Counted from the stretch's first letter, positions 9,056 through 18,045 are shown. The stretch: 64,000 nt of DNA from Bradyrhizobium sp. MOS002 (GCF_003020115.1 NZ_PYFX01000022.1:24919-88918), one strand, 5' to 3'. A program made the numbers and translations. The notes: generated by a model from the letters alone, not told the origin.

Positions 9056-9520
9056 ATGTCGGATCGACTGAAGGCCGAGCGCGAGGCTGCGACCGCACGG
9101 CGGAATTTGCTGACCCAGGACGCGATCGAGCGCACGGGGATCACCGAAGAGATGATCGGGGAACTCGTCACCCGCTTTTACGGGCGCGTGCGCGAGGATG
9201 AGCTGCTCGGGCCCGTGTTCGCGATCGTGCAGAATTGGGACGAGCATCTCGCCAAGCTCAGGGATTTCTGGTCGTCGGTTGTGCTGATGAGCGGCCGCTA
9301 CCATGGCTCCCCGATGCGGGCGCATATGCCGCTGAGCCTGGCTGGCCATCATTTCGACCGCTGGCTCGATTTGTTCGAACAGACCGCGCGCGAGGTCTGC
9401 CCGGCGCCGGCGGCGGCGCTGTTCATCGACAGGGCGCGCCGCATCGCCGACAGCTTTGAGATGGCGTCGGCAACATTGGCCGGGCGCATCGCTGCGCCGC
9501 GTCACGTGCTCCGCTCCTAG
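9056..9520 (+). CDS. Group III truncated haemoglobin
   Basis: 154 residues from ATG 9056 with AAGGGAC upstream. The pattern ITEEMIGELVTRFYGRVREDELLGPVF at the N-terminus, then the WDEHLAKLRDFWSSVVLMSGRYHGSPMRAH stretch and HHFDRWLDLF, is that of class 3 truncated haemoglobins (TrHb3, Ctb-like). It binds haem and O2, NO or related ligands in the cytoplasm; roles in NO handling are proposed for the family. It follows hydroxybutyryl-CoA dehydrogenase by 137 bp and could be co-transcribed. Confidence 0.85.
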   Translation: MSDRLKAEREAATARRNLLTQDAIERTGITEEMIGELVTRFYGRVREDELLGPVFAIVQNWDEHLAKLRDFWSSVVLMSGRYHGSPMRAHMPLSLAGHHFDRWLDLFEQTAREVCPAPAAALFIDRARRIADSFEMASATLAGRIAAPRHVLRS

Positions 9521-9780
9521 AATACAGAATGCCTGCCTGAGAAATACGCAAGCCGCACTGATGTCGCTACGACCGCGCCGCGCGTCGGCGTATTGCACCA
9601 ATACCGACAGCATTGACCTGATCTGCAAAATCATCATGCCGGTCGCGTAGCGTGACGTTGCAAAAAATGCGCGTGAATGCGCGTGTTCGCGTTCAATCAG
9701 TGCGAGCAAAGCCGTATTGATGCACTGCGGGAAAAATCTCTGCCTTTTTTTCGGCAGAGTTCCAGCGCCAGCTACGGCGC

Positions 9781-10434
9781 ATGTCGAGTGCATCGTTCAA
9801 CACATCCTCTTCATCCTCCGACAACACAGCGGAATCCGAAGCTGATGCCAGCACGGAGAAAACGCGGCGGGCGCTCCTGATTGGCGCGCTGGCCACCACG
9901 ACGTGCCTTGCCTGTTCCACGCAGGTGCACGCGGGCGAGGATGCGCCCGGCTCCGACGAGCGGCCTCAGAAGGGCGATCTGCTCGTGTTCTCCGAAGGCG
10001 ATCAGGAGGGAAAGCCCGTCACCGCGGCCGATCTGCCGGCCGGCGGACCGCCGGTGCATGCCTGGCCGAAAGACCCGAAGACATCGGTCGTGCGCAGCGC
10101 CTCGCGCCTCAACGAGATCCTGATCATCCGGCTCGACCCCGCCGAGTTCGACGAGCAGACCAAAGCACGCGCTGTCGACGGCATCATCGCCTATTCGGCA
10201 ATCTGCTCGCATGCCGGTTGTCCCGTCACGGCCTGGGTGAAGAGCGATGTCGGCGACAAGGAAGTGCTCAAATGCATGTGCCACAACTCCGAATACGATC
10301 CTCGCGCGGGCGCGCAGGTCGTGTTCGGGCCGGCGCCGCGACGGCTCGCTACGCTGCCGCTGGCGCTGGCTGATGGCTCGCTCAGCGTCGCCGGAAACTT
10401 CATCGGAAAGGTAGGTGGCGCGCAGCCGGGATGA
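9781..10434 (+). CDS. Rieske [2Fe-2S] protein with Tat-type signal, next to a quinoprotein dehydrogenase
   Basis: 217 residues. A Ser-rich leader is followed by TRRALLIGALATTTCLA (residues 28-44), a Tat-like signal or anchor. The Rieske domain shows C142-x-H144..C147 and C165-x-C167-H168, in the order expected for two Cys/two His cluster ligands plus the loop disulfide (C147-C167). It resembles a bc1-type Rieske subunit, but no cytochrome b or c1 gene is near; 129 bp downstream is a PQQ dehydrogenase on the same strand with no cytochrome c beside it. I infer it may take electrons from that enzyme. A dioxygenase Rieske component is less likely because of the export signal. Confidence 0.8.
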   Translation: MSSASFNTSSSSSDNTAESEADASTEKTRRALLIGALATTTCLACSTQVHAGEDAPGSDERPQKGDLLVFSEGDQEGKPVTAADLPAGGPPVHAWPKDPKTSVVRSASRLNEILIIRLDPAEFDEQTKARAVDGIIAYSAICSHAGCPVTAWVKSDVGDKEVLKCMCHNSEYDPRAGAQVVFGPAPRRLATLPLALADGSLSVAGNFIGKVGGAQPG

Positions 10435-10563
10435 TGGACGTGCGGGTTGTGCCCGCGTCACGAGAGGCCGCATCCGCCGATGGGCGGACGACGGGACGAA
10501 CGACAAGAATTCAAAACAAGAATCCAAAATAAGAATTCAAACGGATGAAAAAGGGGAACGTCC

Positions 10564-12303
10564 ATGACCAGGAAGCAGTGGTTACTGTCCGGCTTCGTCG
10601 CCTTCACGTGTCTTGCATCGACTCTTGCCTCGACCGCCGCCGTATCAGGCCCGGTCGAGAATTATTCTCCGGTCACCGCGCAGCGGTTGGAAAACCCGGA
10701 GCCCGCCAACTGGATGCTCTACCGGCGGACCTATGACGGGCAGGGCTACAGCCCGCTCGACCAGATCAACACCTCGAATGTGAAGAACCTCACCCCGGTC
10801 TGGACCTTCGCGACCGGCGTGGTCGAAGGTCACGAGGCGCCTCCGATCGTCAACAACGGCGTGATGTTCGTGGCGACGCCGATGGGCCAGGTGATCGCGC
10901 TGAACGCCAAGACCGGCGACGAATATTGGCGCTACAAGCGGCAGCTTCCCGACGATCTGTTCCAGTTGCATCCGACCAGCCGCGGCGTCGGCCTCTGGGA
11001 GGACAAGCTCTATCTCGCCACCACCGACGACCATGTCGTCGCGCTTGACGCCAAGACCGGCAAGGTGGTGTGGGACACCAAGGTGCAGGACTACAAGAAG
11101 GGCCAGTACATGACCCTGATGCCGCTGATCGTCGACGGCAAGGTCATCGTCGGCGGCTCCGGCGGCGAGTTCGGCGTGCGCGGCTATGTCGCCGCCTATG
11201 ATGCCAAGGACGGCAAGGAGCTGTGGCGGACCTATACCATTCCCGGCGAAGGCGAGCCCGGCCACGACACCTGGCAGGGCGAGGACTGGAAGAACGGTGG
11301 CGGCTCGGCCTGGATGACCGGCAATTACGACAAGGACACCAAGACGATCTATTGGGGCGTCGGTAACGCCGCGCCGTGGCCCGGCGAGATGCATCCCGGC
11401 GACAATCTCTATACCTCGTCGGTGCTCGCGCTCGATCCGAACAACGGCAAGATCAAGACCTATCACCAGTATCACCAGAATGATTCCTGGGACTGGGACG
11501 AGGTCGAAGCGCCGATGTTGATCGACCTGCAACGCGACGGCCGCAACATCAAGAGCCTGGTCCATCCGGGACGCGATGCGATCTTCTGGATACTCGAGCG
11601 CACGCCGACCAAGATCAACTACGTCGCCGGCTGGCCGTTCGTCTCCACCGACGTCTGGAAGGGCATCGATGCCGAGAGCGGCAGGCCGATCGTCGATCCC
11701 GCGCACAAGCCGATGGTCGGCAAGCGCGTGGAGTTCTGTCCGTCACTGTGGGGCGGCAAGGATTGGCCGTCGGCGGCCTACAGCCAGAAGACCGGCCTCG
11801 TCTACGTGCCCGCCAACGAGAATTTCTGCGGCGGGTTCACCGGCGAGAAGGTTCCGCTCAAGCCCGGCGAGCTCTGGCTCGGCACCAAGCCGGAGGACAT
11901 CGGTCTGAAGACGAAGCCGGGTGCCGATCATTTCGGCGAGCTCCAGGCCTGGGATCCCGTCACGGGCAAGAAGATGTGGCAACACAACTTCCCCAAGTCG
12001 CAGCTGTTCGGATCGGTGACGGCGACCGCAGGCGATCTCGTCTTCGTAGGCGGCACCAACGATCGCAACTTCCGCGCCTTCAACGCGAAGTCCGGCGAGC
12101 TATTGTGGGAGCAGAAGACCAACTCCGGCATCATGGGTATGCCGGTCTCCTATGAGATCGACGGCACGCAATACATCGCGATCCAGTCGGGATGGGGCGT
12201 GGATGCGCAGCGCATCCAGGATGCACTCGTGACCAACAATATCGGCATCGAAGCCAACGTGCCGCAGGGCGGCGTCGTCTGGGTGTTCGCGCTGAAGAAG
12301 TAA
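10564..12303 (+). CDS. PQQ-dependent alcohol dehydrogenase lacking the vicinal disulfide, lanthanide-type
   Basis: 579 residues; AAGGGGAAC precedes the ATG. There is a signal peptide (about 26 residues), then an eight-bladed quinoprotein propeller with repeated AxDAKTGK..W docking motifs. Likely metal ligands are E202 (GGEFG), N268 (GVGN), the catalytic D310 and an extra D312 in NDSWDWDEVE, the Asp+2 seen in lanthanide enzymes. The CysCys ring that contacts PQQ in XoxF and MxaF is absent: the equivalent segment reads LHPTSRGVG (135-143). It oxidises an alcohol or aldehyde in the periplasm; substrate unknown. A Rieske protein precedes it and a perfect terminator follows. Confidence 0.9.
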   Translation: MTRKQWLLSGFVAFTCLASTLASTAAVSGPVENYSPVTAQRLENPEPANWMLYRRTYDGQGYSPLDQINTSNVKNLTPVWTFATGVVEGHEAPPIVNNGVMFVATPMGQVIALNAKTGDEYWRYKRQLPDDLFQLHPTSRGVGLWEDKLYLATTDDHVVALDAKTGKVVWDTKVQDYKKGQYMTLMPLIVDGKVIVGGSGGEFGVRGYVAAYDAKDGKELWRTYTIPGEGEPGHDTWQGEDWKNGGGSAWMTGNYDKDTKTIYWGVGNAAPWPGEMHPGDNLYTSSVLALDPNNGKIKTYHQYHQNDSWDWDEVEAPMLIDLQRDGRNIKSLVHPGRDAIFWILERTPTKINYVAGWPFVSTDVWKGIDAESGRPIVDPAHKPMVGKRVEFCPSLWGGKDWPSAAYSQKTGLVYVPANENFCGGFTGEKVPLKPGELWLGTKPEDIGLKTKPGADHFGELQAWDPVTGKKMWQHNFPKSQLFGSVTATAGDLVFVGGTNDRNFRAFNAKSGELLWEQKTNSGIMGMPVSYEIDGTQYIAIQSGWGVDAQRIQDALVTNNIGIEANVPQGGVVWVFALKK

Positions 12304-12343
12304 GCTCCGCTGGCGGATCGAAAGAAGCGGAGTGTCAGGGGGC

Positions 12344-12376
12344 AAATGCGGCGGACGGCAGCGTCCGCCGCATTTT
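12344..12376 (+). terminator. Intrinsic terminator after the PQQ dehydrogenase
   Basis: Perfect 14-bp inverted repeat (12344-12357 with 12362-12375), 4-nt loop GCAG, ending in TTTT. It lies 40 bp after the stop of the dehydrogenase at 12303 and closes the Rieske-dehydrogenase transcription unit. Confidence 0.85.
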
Positions 12377-12390
12377 GCGTCGGCGTCTTC

Positions 12391-12545
12391 CCTTCTCCCC
12401 TTGCGGGAGAAGGTGGCGCGAAGCGCCGGATGAGGGGTTCTATCCGCGCATCACAATGTGCGAGACTCGCGCAGGCATACCCCCCACCCAAGCGGGATCG
12501 TGGCAACCGGCGTCGCTGCCCTCGCCCGCAAGGGGAGAGGGCACA
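12391..12545. repeat. Pair of inverted Bradyrhizobium-type intergenic repeat copies
   Basis: Two related palindromic units: one at about 12391-12438 (TTCTCCCC TTGC GGGAGAA followed by GGCGCGAAGCGCC), the other in inverted orientation at about 12517-12545 (GCCCTC..GCAAGGGGAGAGGGC). Units of this form are scattered between genes in rhizobia. No gene is seen in the 307-bp interval they occupy. Confidence 0.65.
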
Positions 12546-12610
12546 TCGATGCGCTTCGGCAAAGAAGTAGATCCGATCATCACGGCGTCAAAACGCCGAT
12601 GCGCAGATCG

Positions 12611-12871
12611 CTACTTCCCCTGGCGCTCGACCTTGTCCTTCTCCTTCTGGTTCATCTCCTGAACCTTGGGGTCGGGATTGTGCTGCCCGGTGGTCTGGGT
12701 GGTCGAGGGCGGCGGTGCATTGGCGTTGGGCAGGGAGTTCTGGTCCGGCGCGCTCGGGCGCGTCGCGGTGGTCGGCGGCGTGGTGTTGCCCTGGGCGAAT
12801 GCGCCGGTGGTCGTCATGAAAAAGGCGCTCGACAGCAACGAGACTGCGAGCGCCCTTGAGATGTTGGTCAT
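12611..12871 (-). CDS. Small secreted Pro/Thr/Asn-rich protein
   Basis: 86 residues from ATG 12871, preceded by AGGAG. A signal peptide (to about residue 27, TGAFAQ) is followed by a hydrophilic stretch rich in Thr, Pro, Asn and Gln and a charged tail (KVQEMNQKEKDKVERQGK). No domain recognised. It lies just downstream of the molybdenum hydroxylase genes on the same strand (58-bp gap, this gene read after them). Confidence 0.65.
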   Translation of the reverse strand: MTNISRALAVSLLSSAFFMTTTGAFAQGNTTPPTTATRPSAPDQNSLPNANAPPPSTTQTTGQHNPDPKVQEMNQKEKDKVERQGK

Positions 12872-12928
12872 CGATCTGCTCCTGTCAGATCGATGCAAAC
12901 GGCGCGAGGCCGTCTTGTGTTCCCGTCC

Positions 12929-15241
12929 TTACGCCTCCAATTGCTTGCCGAGCGGAAGATTGCGGATGCGTTTTCCGGTCGCGGCGAAGATGGCGTTCAT
13001 CAGTGCCGGTGCGAACGGCGGGACACCGGGCTCGCCCACACCGCTCGGCGGCGTGTCGGGTCCGGGCGGCACAATGTAGACGTTGGTCACCCCAGGGGAT
13101 TCGTCCATCCTGAGGACCTGGAAGTCGTCGAAGTTCTTCTGCTGCACCTTGCCGTCCTTGAAGGTGATCTCGCCGTATTTGGCGAGACTCAGCCCCATGA
13201 TCGCCGCGCCCTCGATTTGCGAGGCGATGCGCTCGGGGTTGACATAGGTGCCGCAGTCGATGGCGGTATCCACCCGCGGCACCGTCAGCTTGCCCTTGTC
13301 GTCGACGGCCACCTCGACGATGGTCGCGATATAGCTGACGAAGCTGCGGTGCACGGCGATGCCGAGGCCGTGGCCCTTCGGCACCTGACGGCCCCATTCG
13401 CCCTTCTCGGCGACCAGCTCGACCACCTTGCGCAGGCGCGCGGTGTCGATCGGATAGCTGTCCAAGGGCTCGCCGTAGTTCCACATGTCCTTCACGGCGG
13501 GCTTGACGATGCGCGGACTGCCGATCAGCGCGAGCAGCGTCTCCTTCTGGTCGCGGCCGGTCGCATGGGCGATCTCGCCCACCATCGACTGCACCGCGAA
13601 GGCGCGCGGGATGTTCGAGACCGAGCGGAACCAGCCGATGCGGGTGAACGCCGCGGCCTCCGGGTTCTCGCAGGAGATGTTGGCGATCTCGAACGGCATG
13701 TCGACGAGGCCCATGCCGAGTTCGAAGGGCGCCTCGTTCTTGGCACCCGCGGCGAATGTCGAGGCGATGGTCGGGGCGACGCTGCGATGGCGCCAGGCGA
13801 TCACCTTGCCGCTCTTGTCGAGCCCTGCCTCGATCCGTTCCACGGAGACCGTGTGCAGGAAATCGTGGCGGACGTCGTCCTCGCGCGTCCACTGCACCTT
13901 GACGGGCACGCCGAGTTCCTTCGACAGCAACGCGGCCTCGAGCGCGAAGTCGCATTTCGACTTGCGGCCGAAACCGCCGCCGAGCAGCGTGACGTTGACC
14001 GTGACATTGCCCTCGGGAATGCCGAGCGTCTTCGCGACGTCCTCGCGCGTGCCGCCGGGGCTCTGCACCGGCGCCCAGATCTCCGCTTTGTCACCCTTGA
14101 CGTCGGCGACCGCCACCGGCGGCTCCATACTGACATGGGCAAGGTGCGGCAGATAGTATTCGCCGACGACGATCTTGTCGGCGCCCTTCAGAGCAGCCTC
14201 GGCGTCGCCTTCCTGGCGCACGACGAGGCCCGGCTTGCGCGAGGCCTCCTCGAGCTCCTTGCGATAGGCGACGGAGTCGTATTTGCCGTTGGCGCCGTCG
14301 TCCCAGGTCAGCTTCAGCGCGTCGCGGCCCTTGATCGCCGCGCCGGTGTTGCGCGCGATCACGGCAACGCCGCCGAGCGGCTGGAATTTCGACGGCCACG
14401 GCCAGCCGCGCACCTGCATCACCTTCTCGACGCCGGGGACCTTCAACGCCGCGTCCGGATCGAATGAGACCAGCTTGCCGCCGGTCACCGGCGGGCGCGC
14501 GATCACGGCATACTTCATGCCAGGCAGGCGGACGTCGGCGCCGTAACGCGCCTTGCCAGTCGTAATGTCGTGGAGATCGACGATGCCGATCTGGCCCTTG
14601 CCGAGATAGCGGAAGTCCTTGGGGTCCTTCAGCTTGAGACCCTCGATGCTCGGCACCGATTCCTTGGCGGCATCGGCCGCGAGCTCGCCGAAGCCAAGCT
14701 TGCGGCTCGTCGCGCTGTGGACGACCTCGTGATTGACGGCCCTGACCTCGGTCGCCGGCACCCCCCAGCGTTTCGCGGCGGCTTGCTCCAGCATCGTGCG
14801 GGCGGAGGCCCCGATCTGGCGCATCGGGATCAAATAATGCCGCGTGCTGCGCGAGCCGTCGGTGTCCTGGTTGCCGAATTTGACCTCGTCGCCGTGGGCC
14901 TGTTGCACCTTGACCCTCGACCAGTCGGCTTCCATCTCCTCGGCCACGATCAGCGGCAGGCTGGTGCGCACGCCAGTGCCCATCTCGGCGCGGTGGGCGA
15001 GGATGGTGACGGTGCCGTCGGGCGCGACCGCGACGAACACGCGCGGATCGACCACGACGCCGTGCGGCATCTTGCCGGCGCCGGTCTCATAGGCGAACGC
15101 TTGGCGCGACATCACGGGGGCGGCGAGCACGAAGCCGCCGGTGATGCCGAGTCCCTTCAGGATGCTGCGGCGCGAAACCTTCTCGACCCTGATGTTCTTC
15201 TCGAAGCCACGAAGCTTCCTGGGATTGTCGATGAAATTCAT
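12929..15241 (-). CDS. Molybdopterin-binding large subunit of a xanthine-oxidase-family dehydrogenase (IorB-like)
   Basis: 770 residues from ATG 15241 (GGGAG upstream). The N-terminus has a Tat signal (SRRSILKGLGITGGFVLAAPV), so the complex is exported folded. The body matches the isoquinoline-1-oxidoreductase/aldehyde dehydrogenase beta subunit family: two molybdopterin-binding halves, VTLLGGGFGRKSK in the middle, and the C-terminal GVGEPGVPPFAPA, whose Glu is the expected catalytic base. It probably oxidises an aldehyde or N-heterocycle in the periplasm. Its start is one base after the stop of the iron-sulfur subunit, so the two are translationally coupled. Its place in an alcohol-oxidation island favours an aldehyde. 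Confidence 0.85.
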   Translation of the reverse strand: MNFIDNPRKLRGFEKNIRVEKVSRRSILKGLGITGGFVLAAPVMSRQAFAYETGAGKMPHGVVVDPRVFVAVAPDGTVTILAHRAEMGTGVRTSLPLIVAEEMEADWSRVKVQQAHGDEVKFGNQDTDGSRSTRHYLIPMRQIGASARTMLEQAAAKRWGVPATEVRAVNHEVVHSATSRKLGFGELAADAAKESVPSIEGLKLKDPKDFRYLGKGQIGIVDLHDITTGKARYGADVRLPGMKYAVIARPPVTGGKLVSFDPDAALKVPGVEKVMQVRGWPWPSKFQPLGGVAVIARNTGAAIKGRDALKLTWDDGANGKYDSVAYRKELEEASRKPGLVVRQEGDAEAALKGADKIVVGEYYLPHLAHVSMEPPVAVADVKGDKAEIWAPVQSPGGTREDVAKTLGIPEGNVTVNVTLLGGGFGRKSKCDFALEAALLSKELGVPVKVQWTREDDVRHDFLHTVSVERIEAGLDKSGKVIAWRHRSVAPTIASTFAAGAKNEAPFELGMGLVDMPFEIANISCENPEAAAFTRIGWFRSVSNIPRAFAVQSMVGEIAHATGRDQKETLLALIGSPRIVKPAVKDMWNYGEPLDSYPIDTARLRKVVELVAEKGEWGRQVPKGHGLGIAVHRSFVSYIATIVEVAVDDKGKLTVPRVDTAIDCGTYVNPERIASQIEGAAIMGLSLAKYGEITFKDGKVQQKNFDDFQVLRMDESPGVTNVYIVPPGPDTPPSGVGEPGVPPFAPALMNAIFAATGKRIRNLPLGKQLEA

Positions 15242-15242
15242 G

Positions 15243-15695
15243 TCACACTCCCGTCGATGCGAGATGGACCGCATTCTCGATGCGCTGGTAGCAGCCGCAG
15301 CGGCAGATGTTGCCGGACATCGCTTCGCGGATCTGGTCGTGCGACGGCTTTGGGTTGTCCATCAGTAGCGCAGCCGCCTGCATGATCTGGCCTGCCTGGC
15401 AGAAGCCGCATTGGGGAACGTTGACCTGACGCCAGGCCTTCTGCACCGGGTGATCGCCGTTCGGATGCAGTCCCTCGATCGTCGTGATCTCGCGGCCGGC
15501 GACGTCGTTGATCGACGTGATGCAGGCGCGCACAGCTTCCTTGTCGACGATGACGGTGCAGGCGCCGCACAGGGCCTGGCCACAGCCGAACTTGGTGCCG
15601 GTTAGCCCGGCCTCGTCGCGCAGGAACCAGAGTAGCGGGAGATCCGGGTCGCCGTCCCAGCTCTGTTCCTGGCCATTGATCTTCACCTTGATCAT
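15243..15695 (-). CDS. [2Fe-2S] small subunit of the molybdenum hydroxylase (IorA-like)
   Basis: 150 residues. The N-terminal ferredoxin fold has the plant-type cluster CGQALCGACTV (Cys ligands in GTKFGCG..LCGAC), and the C-terminal four-helix domain has the second cluster CGFCQAGQIM...NICRCGCY. Family length and order are normal. It has no signal peptide and would be exported with the Tat-bearing large subunit. It passes electrons from the molybdenum site to an acceptor; family partners often include a membrane cytochrome c, none of which is encoded next to it here. Confidence 0.9.
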   Translation of the reverse strand: MIKVKINGQEQSWDGDPDLPLLWFLRDEAGLTGTKFGCGQALCGACTVIVDKEAVRACITSINDVAGREITTIEGLHPNGDHPVQKAWRQVNVPQCGFCQAGQIMQAAALLMDNPKPSHDQIREAMSGNICRCGCYQRIENAVHLASTGV

Positions 15696-16062
15696 GATCG
15701 TTCCTCGCTCTTCATAAGCTTGCCGATTTCAGATTTTCCAGATGCCGGTCGGTGCCATGCCCGCTGCGCGGCGTCGCATTCCAACGGTCATCCCGCGCGG
15801 GCAGATCCCGACAGGACTCAGGAATGCCAATGTCATGTCCTGATGCGTTCGATACCTCCCGTCGTGTTCTTGATTATTGAGTTCGCGCGGCATCGTCACG
15901 TCGCGATCGTAGCAAGGATCGCTTCGGTTCAGCGTTCACAGCCAAGTGTTCTACAGCCAAGTGTTCTTGAGTCAGCTGTTCTCGATGGGAAAAGATTGCA
16001 ACGAAGGTTTGTCAAAAGCAGGGCGCCGCATCACGCCGCGCGCCTCTCGAGATGGGCACACT
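15696..16062. other. Intergenic stretch, promoter side of the molybdenum hydroxylase operon
   Basis: No convincing coding sequence on either strand; open frames here have no ribosome site and no homology that I can recognise. The part nearest 15696 should hold the promoter of the iron-sulfur/molybdopterin operon. A short direct repeat, AGCCAAGTGTTCT, occurs twice around 15940-15970 within AT-richer sequence. The stretch ends at the terminator of the xoxF-to-gfa unit. Confidence 0.5.
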
Positions 16063-16103
16063 GAAAAAAGCTTCGTCCGTCAGAAGACCTGTGCGGACGA
16101 AGC
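16063..16103 (-). terminator. Intrinsic terminator of the xoxF-xoxG-frmA-gfa unit
   Basis: Read on the minus strand, GCTTCGTCCG pairs perfectly with CGGACGAAGC (arms at 16094-16103 and 16070-16079), followed immediately by TTTTTTC. It lies 235 bp beyond the gfa stop; no gene is recognised in that gap, so gfa has a long 3' untranslated region. Confidence 0.85.
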
Positions 16104-16338
16104 AGGATGCCTCAGTCGAGGGAGGGAGAAACGCAGGCGCCGCGGACTTCAAGCAGGAAGCCGGCGGCCCTGCGCAGTCGTTCAGAGACCAGGACTGAGG
16201 GAGCTGACGGCCCTCGCACAAGCGCAGTCGAGAAGCGGCGGCATCGCCGCGATTGTCCCGGCGCCGGACCCGTCCGGCTCGCTGACTGTAGTGGAACCAG
16301 CGAGCTGACGGGGCGCGGCAAACGTCTGGCGGCCTTGC

Positions 16339-16902
16339 TCAGGCAGCTTTGGCCTTCGCCACGTGGGTCGCGATCGCGTCCATCAGCGCCGGCGACAGGC
16401 AGTCATAGGGCTCAAGTCCAAGCTCCTTGAAGCGAGCCCGAATTCCGCCCATCTGCTCCGGCTTCACGCCCGATTCGATCACCGACGAGACAAAGGCGGC
16501 GAATTGCGGCGCCTGCGAACCCTGCTCCTGGAACAGTTCGGGGTGGATGAAGTCGAGGCCGTAGAACGGGTGACCCTTGTTCTCGATGCGGCCGTACATG
16601 TGCGTGCCGCAGGCCTTGCAGGCGTAGCGCTGGATCACTGCCGACGGGTCAACGATCTGGAGCTTGTCGCCGTTCTCGAGCACGGTGACGTTCTGACGGG
16701 GTACCACGGCGACGACGGAGAAATTCGCGCCCTGCGGCTTCCAGCACTTGGTGCAGCCACAGGCATGGTTATGCGCGACGTCGCCCTTGACGGCGACCTT
16801 GACCTGATGGTCCTTGCATTTGCATGCGAGCGTGCCGCCGGCGAAGCTGCCGCTGCCCTGTTTGATGCCGTTATCGATCGAGGGATGGAGTGCAACAGTC
16901 AT
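16339..16902 (-). CDS. gfa: S-(hydroxymethyl)glutathione synthase (glutathione-dependent formaldehyde-activating enzyme)
   Basis: 187 residues with the Gfa/CENP-V zinc fold: C27-x-C29, C48-x-C50-x2-C53 and C95-x2-C98, in ACGCTKCWKPQGANFS and RYACKACGTHMYGRI. It speeds condensation of formaldehyde with glutathione in the cytoplasm. It follows the S-(hydroxymethyl)glutathione dehydrogenase gene by 33 bp on the same strand and is the last gene of the xoxF unit. The pairing of these two genes makes the assignment firm. Confidence 0.93.
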   Translation of the reverse strand: MTVALHPSIDNGIKQGSGSFAGGTLACKCKDHQVKVAVKGDVAHNHACGCTKCWKPQGANFSVVAVVPRQNVTVLENGDKLQIVDPSAVIQRYACKACGTHMYGRIENKGHPFYGLDFIHPELFQEQGSQAPQFAAFVSSVIESGVKPEQMGGIRARFKELGLEPYDCLSPALMDAIATHVAKAKAA

Positions 16903-16935
16903 GGGTCGATCCTCCTTGGGGTGACGCTTTTCGAG

Positions 16936-18045
16936 CTAGAACACGACGACTGAACGGATCGATTTGCCCTCATGCATCAGTTCGAAGCCTTTGTTGATGT
17001 CTTCGAGCTTGAGCGTGTGGGTAATCATCGGGTCGATCTGGATCTTTCCGTTCATGTACCAGTCGACAATCTTCGGCACGTCGGTGCGGCCCCGCGCGCC
17101 GCCGAAAGCGGTGCCGCGCCAGTTTCGCCCGGTGACGAGCTGGAACGGGCGGGTCGCGATCTCCTTGCCGGATTCGGCAACGCCAATGATGATCGAGGTG
17201 CCCCAGCCACGATGGCAGGCTTCCAGCGCCTGGCGCATCACTGTGGTGTTGCCGGTGCAATCGAAGGTGTAGTCGGCGCCTCCGTCCGTCAGGGTCACGA
17301 GGTGCGGGACGATGTCGCCGGTGATCTTCTTGGGATTGACGAAATCGGTCATGCCGAACCGACGTCCCCATTCCTCCTTGGAGTCGTTGATGTCGACGCC
17401 GATGATCTTGTCCGCGCCAGCCATCTTGGCGCCCTGGATCACGTTCAGGCCGATGCCGCCGAGGCCGAACACGACCACGTTGGAGCCCGGCTCGACCTTG
17501 GCGGTGTTGACGACGGCACCGACGCCAGTGGTGACGCCGCAGCCGATGTAGCAGCTCTTGTCGAACGGCGCGTCCTCGCGGATCTTGGCGACCGCGATCT
17601 CCGGCAGCACGGTGAAGTTCGAGAAGGTCGAGCAGCCCATGTAGTGGTAGATCGGCTTGCCCTTGTAGGAGAAGCGGCTGGTGCCATCGGGCATCACGCC
17701 CTTGCCTTGCGTCGCGCGAATCGCGGTGCAGAGATTGGTCTTCTGGCTGAGGCAGCTTTTGCATTGCCGGCATTCCGGCGTGTAAAGCGGGATGACGTGG
17801 TCGCCCGGCTTCACCGAGGTCACGCCAGGGCCGATCTCGCGGATAATGCCCGCGCCCTCATGGCCCAGGATCGACGGGAAAATTCCTTCGCTGTCGAAGC
17901 CGTCGAGCGTGTAGGCGTCGGTGTGGCAGATGCCCGTCGCCTTGATCTCGACCAGGACCTCGCCGACTTTTGGTCCTTCCAGGTCGACTTCGACGATCTC
18001 GAGCGGCTTCTTGGCTTCGAAAGCGACGGCGGCACGTGTCTTCAT
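16936..18045 (-). CDS. frmA: S-(hydroxymethyl)glutathione dehydrogenase / class III alcohol dehydrogenase
   Basis: 369 residues, the normal length. Catalytic zinc ligands C40 and H62 (GICHTDAYTLDG, GHEGAG), structural zinc Cys in ECRQCKSCLSQKTNLC (92, 95, 98, 106), and the NAD-binding GLGGIGLNVIQGAKMAGA. The class III hallmark stretches, including the glutathione-binding region, are present. It oxidises S-(hydroxymethyl)glutathione to S-formylglutathione with NAD+. The name flhA or adhI is used for the same enzyme in other alphaproteobacteria. It lies between the XoxG cytochrome and gfa. Confidence 0.95.
   Translation of the reverse strand: MKTRAAVAFEAKKPLEIVEVDLEGPKVGEVLVEIKATGICHTDAYTLDGFDSEGIFPSILGHEGAGIIREIGPGVTSVKPGDHVIPLYTPECRQCKSCLSQKTNLCTAIRATQGKGVMPDGTSRFSYKGKPIYHYMGCSTFSNFTVLPEIAVAKIREDAPFDKSCYIGCGVTTGVGAVVNTAKVEPGSNVVVFGLGGIGLNVIQGAKMAGADKIIGVDINDSKEEWGRRFGMTDFVNPKKITGDIVPHLVTLTDGGADYTFDCTGNTTVMRQALEACHRGWGTSIIIGVAESGKEIATRPFQLVTGRNWRGTAFGGARGRTDVPKIVDWYMNGKIQIDPMITHTLKLEDINKGFELMHEGKSIRSVVVF

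Noticed and set aside
9781..10434. Rieske protein as part of a cytochrome bc1 complex
   Set aside because: No cytochrome b or c1 genes are near, and the next gene is a PQQ dehydrogenase.
16112..16321. Short minus-strand frame between gfa and its terminator
   Set aside because: No ribosome site and Ser/Arg/Pro-rich shadow composition; treated as 3' untranslated sequence.
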